A DNA stretch of 7,188 nucleotides. It comes from Actinomycetes bacterium (GTDB lineage Bacteria; Actinomycetota; Acidimicrobiia; Acidimicrobiales; JAJYPT01). A program made the position numbers and the translations under genes. The number at the start of each line of letters is the position of its first letter. Within the stretch, counting starts at the first letter, position 1. The stretch is from positions 1 to 7,188 of the forward strand of contig JAJYPT010000085.1 of NCBI GenBank assembly GCA_021795135.1, written 5' to 3'. Below, one piece after another: positions 6,912 through 7,188 of this stretch. The notes under the pieces were generated by a model. The model was not told the DNA's origin. It made no database searches and was given only the letters and a program-made list of their open reading frames with translations.

Positions 6912-6912
6912 T
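6895..6912 (-). promoter_or_regulatory. Candidate ArgR operator, distal ARG box
   Basis: The minus strand reads AT-TGTATATGTATTCT-AT. Against the E. coli ARG-box pattern wnTGAATwwwwATTCAnw it matches 13 of 16 specified positions. It begins immediately after the pheT stop codon and covers the -35 region of the candidate promoter. Assignment rests on the match, the presence of argR in the same operon, and a second copy 20 bp away. AT-rich DNA raises the chance of accidental matches. Confidence 0.55.
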
Positions 6913-7188
6913 TTATTTATCCCTAAGTTTTGCACCTAGCTTTGTCTCTACTGCTTGAATACACTTTTTTTGATAAAAAGACAGGTCTTTATCACTAAAG
7001 GTGCGATCCAAAGCAGAAAAACGCAGCCTAAAAGCAAGGCTACGTTTATTAGGACCTATCTTAGAATCTCTATAGACATCAAAAAGTTTTACAGATTCCA
7101 AAACATCCCCTGCTGCTTGTTTGAAAACAGACTCCACAACAAAAGGAGCAATGCTGTTGTCAACCACAAAAGCAAGATCAAGGTCACT
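6913..7188 (-). CDS. pheT: Phenylalanine-tRNA ligase beta subunit, C-terminal end only
   Basis: PheT is the beta chain of the alpha2-beta2 enzyme that charges tRNA-Phe. Only the last 91 residues and the stop are in the window; the frame is open to the right edge, so the gene starts outside. The visible part is the FDX-ACB domain, which binds the tRNA anticodon. It begins SDLDLAFVVDNSIAP and continues through GDVLESVKLFDVYRD, SLAFRLRFSALDRTFSDKDL and ends GAKLRDK, all in the typical order. A GTG at 7167 could be read as a start but lies within the conserved domain and is only an internal valine. pheT next to argC is a common actinobacterial arrangement. The stop codon abuts the candidate ArgR operator, with no terminator between. 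Confidence 0.95.
   Translation of the reverse strand, partial: SDLDLAFVVDNSIAPFVVESVFKQAAGDVLESVKLFDVYRDSKIGPNKRSLAFRLRFSALDRTFSDKDLSFYQKKCIQAVETKLGAKLRDK

Noticed and set aside
6913..7167. A complete 84-residue small gene starting at GTG 7167.
   Set aside because: The frame continues to the right edge with SDLDLAF, part of the PheT FDX-ACB domain. The GTG is an internal valine of a truncated pheT.

Overview
This window is one compact arginine-biosynthesis cluster, read entirely from the minus strand. In transcription order (right to left) it holds the 3' end of pheT, then argC, argJ, argB, argD, argF, argR, and argG, which runs off the left edge. All of the protein-coding genes are recognisable members of known families with their catalytic motifs intact. 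I found no mobile element, CRISPR array, RNA gene, pseudogene or unknown gene, and no gene-free stretch longer than about 36 bases.

Organism: the order pheT-argC-J-B-D-F-R-G is the arrangement known from Actinobacteria such as Mycobacterium. It is unlike the Bacillus layout (argCJBD-carAB-argF, with argGH and ahrC elsewhere). The DNA is AT-rich (by eye roughly high thirties percent GC, not counted), with A/T favoured at third codon positions. This fits a streamlined, low-GC actinobacterium, possibly an aquatic Acidimicrobiia or Actinomarinales type; the taxonomic placement is inference only.

Layout: 6913-7188 is the C-terminal FDX-ACB domain of PheT. A 36-bp gap (6877-6912) carries what I think is the main control element: two tandem ARG-box-like palindromes 20 bp apart, overlapping a promoter whose predicted +1 falls on the argC ATG (a leaderless start). 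From argC (6876) leftward the genes are packed: a 14-nt gap to argJ, a 4-nt ATGA overlap argJ/argB, an 11-nt overlap argB/argD and a 4-nt ATGA overlap argD/argF. Short gaps of 33 and 36 nt then precede argR and argG, each of which has its own Shine-Dalgarno sequence.

Pathway: ArgB phosphorylates N-acetylglutamate, ArgC reduces it to the semialdehyde, ArgD transaminates it to N-acetylornithine, and ArgJ moves the acetyl group back to glutamate, releasing ornithine. ArgF makes citrulline and ArgG makes argininosuccinate. ArgR is the arginine-sensing repressor that probably binds the boxes ahead of argC. The last enzyme, ArgH, is not in view and would be expected left of argG. The window looks like ordinary core metabolism; the regulatory gap before argC is the part most worth checking.
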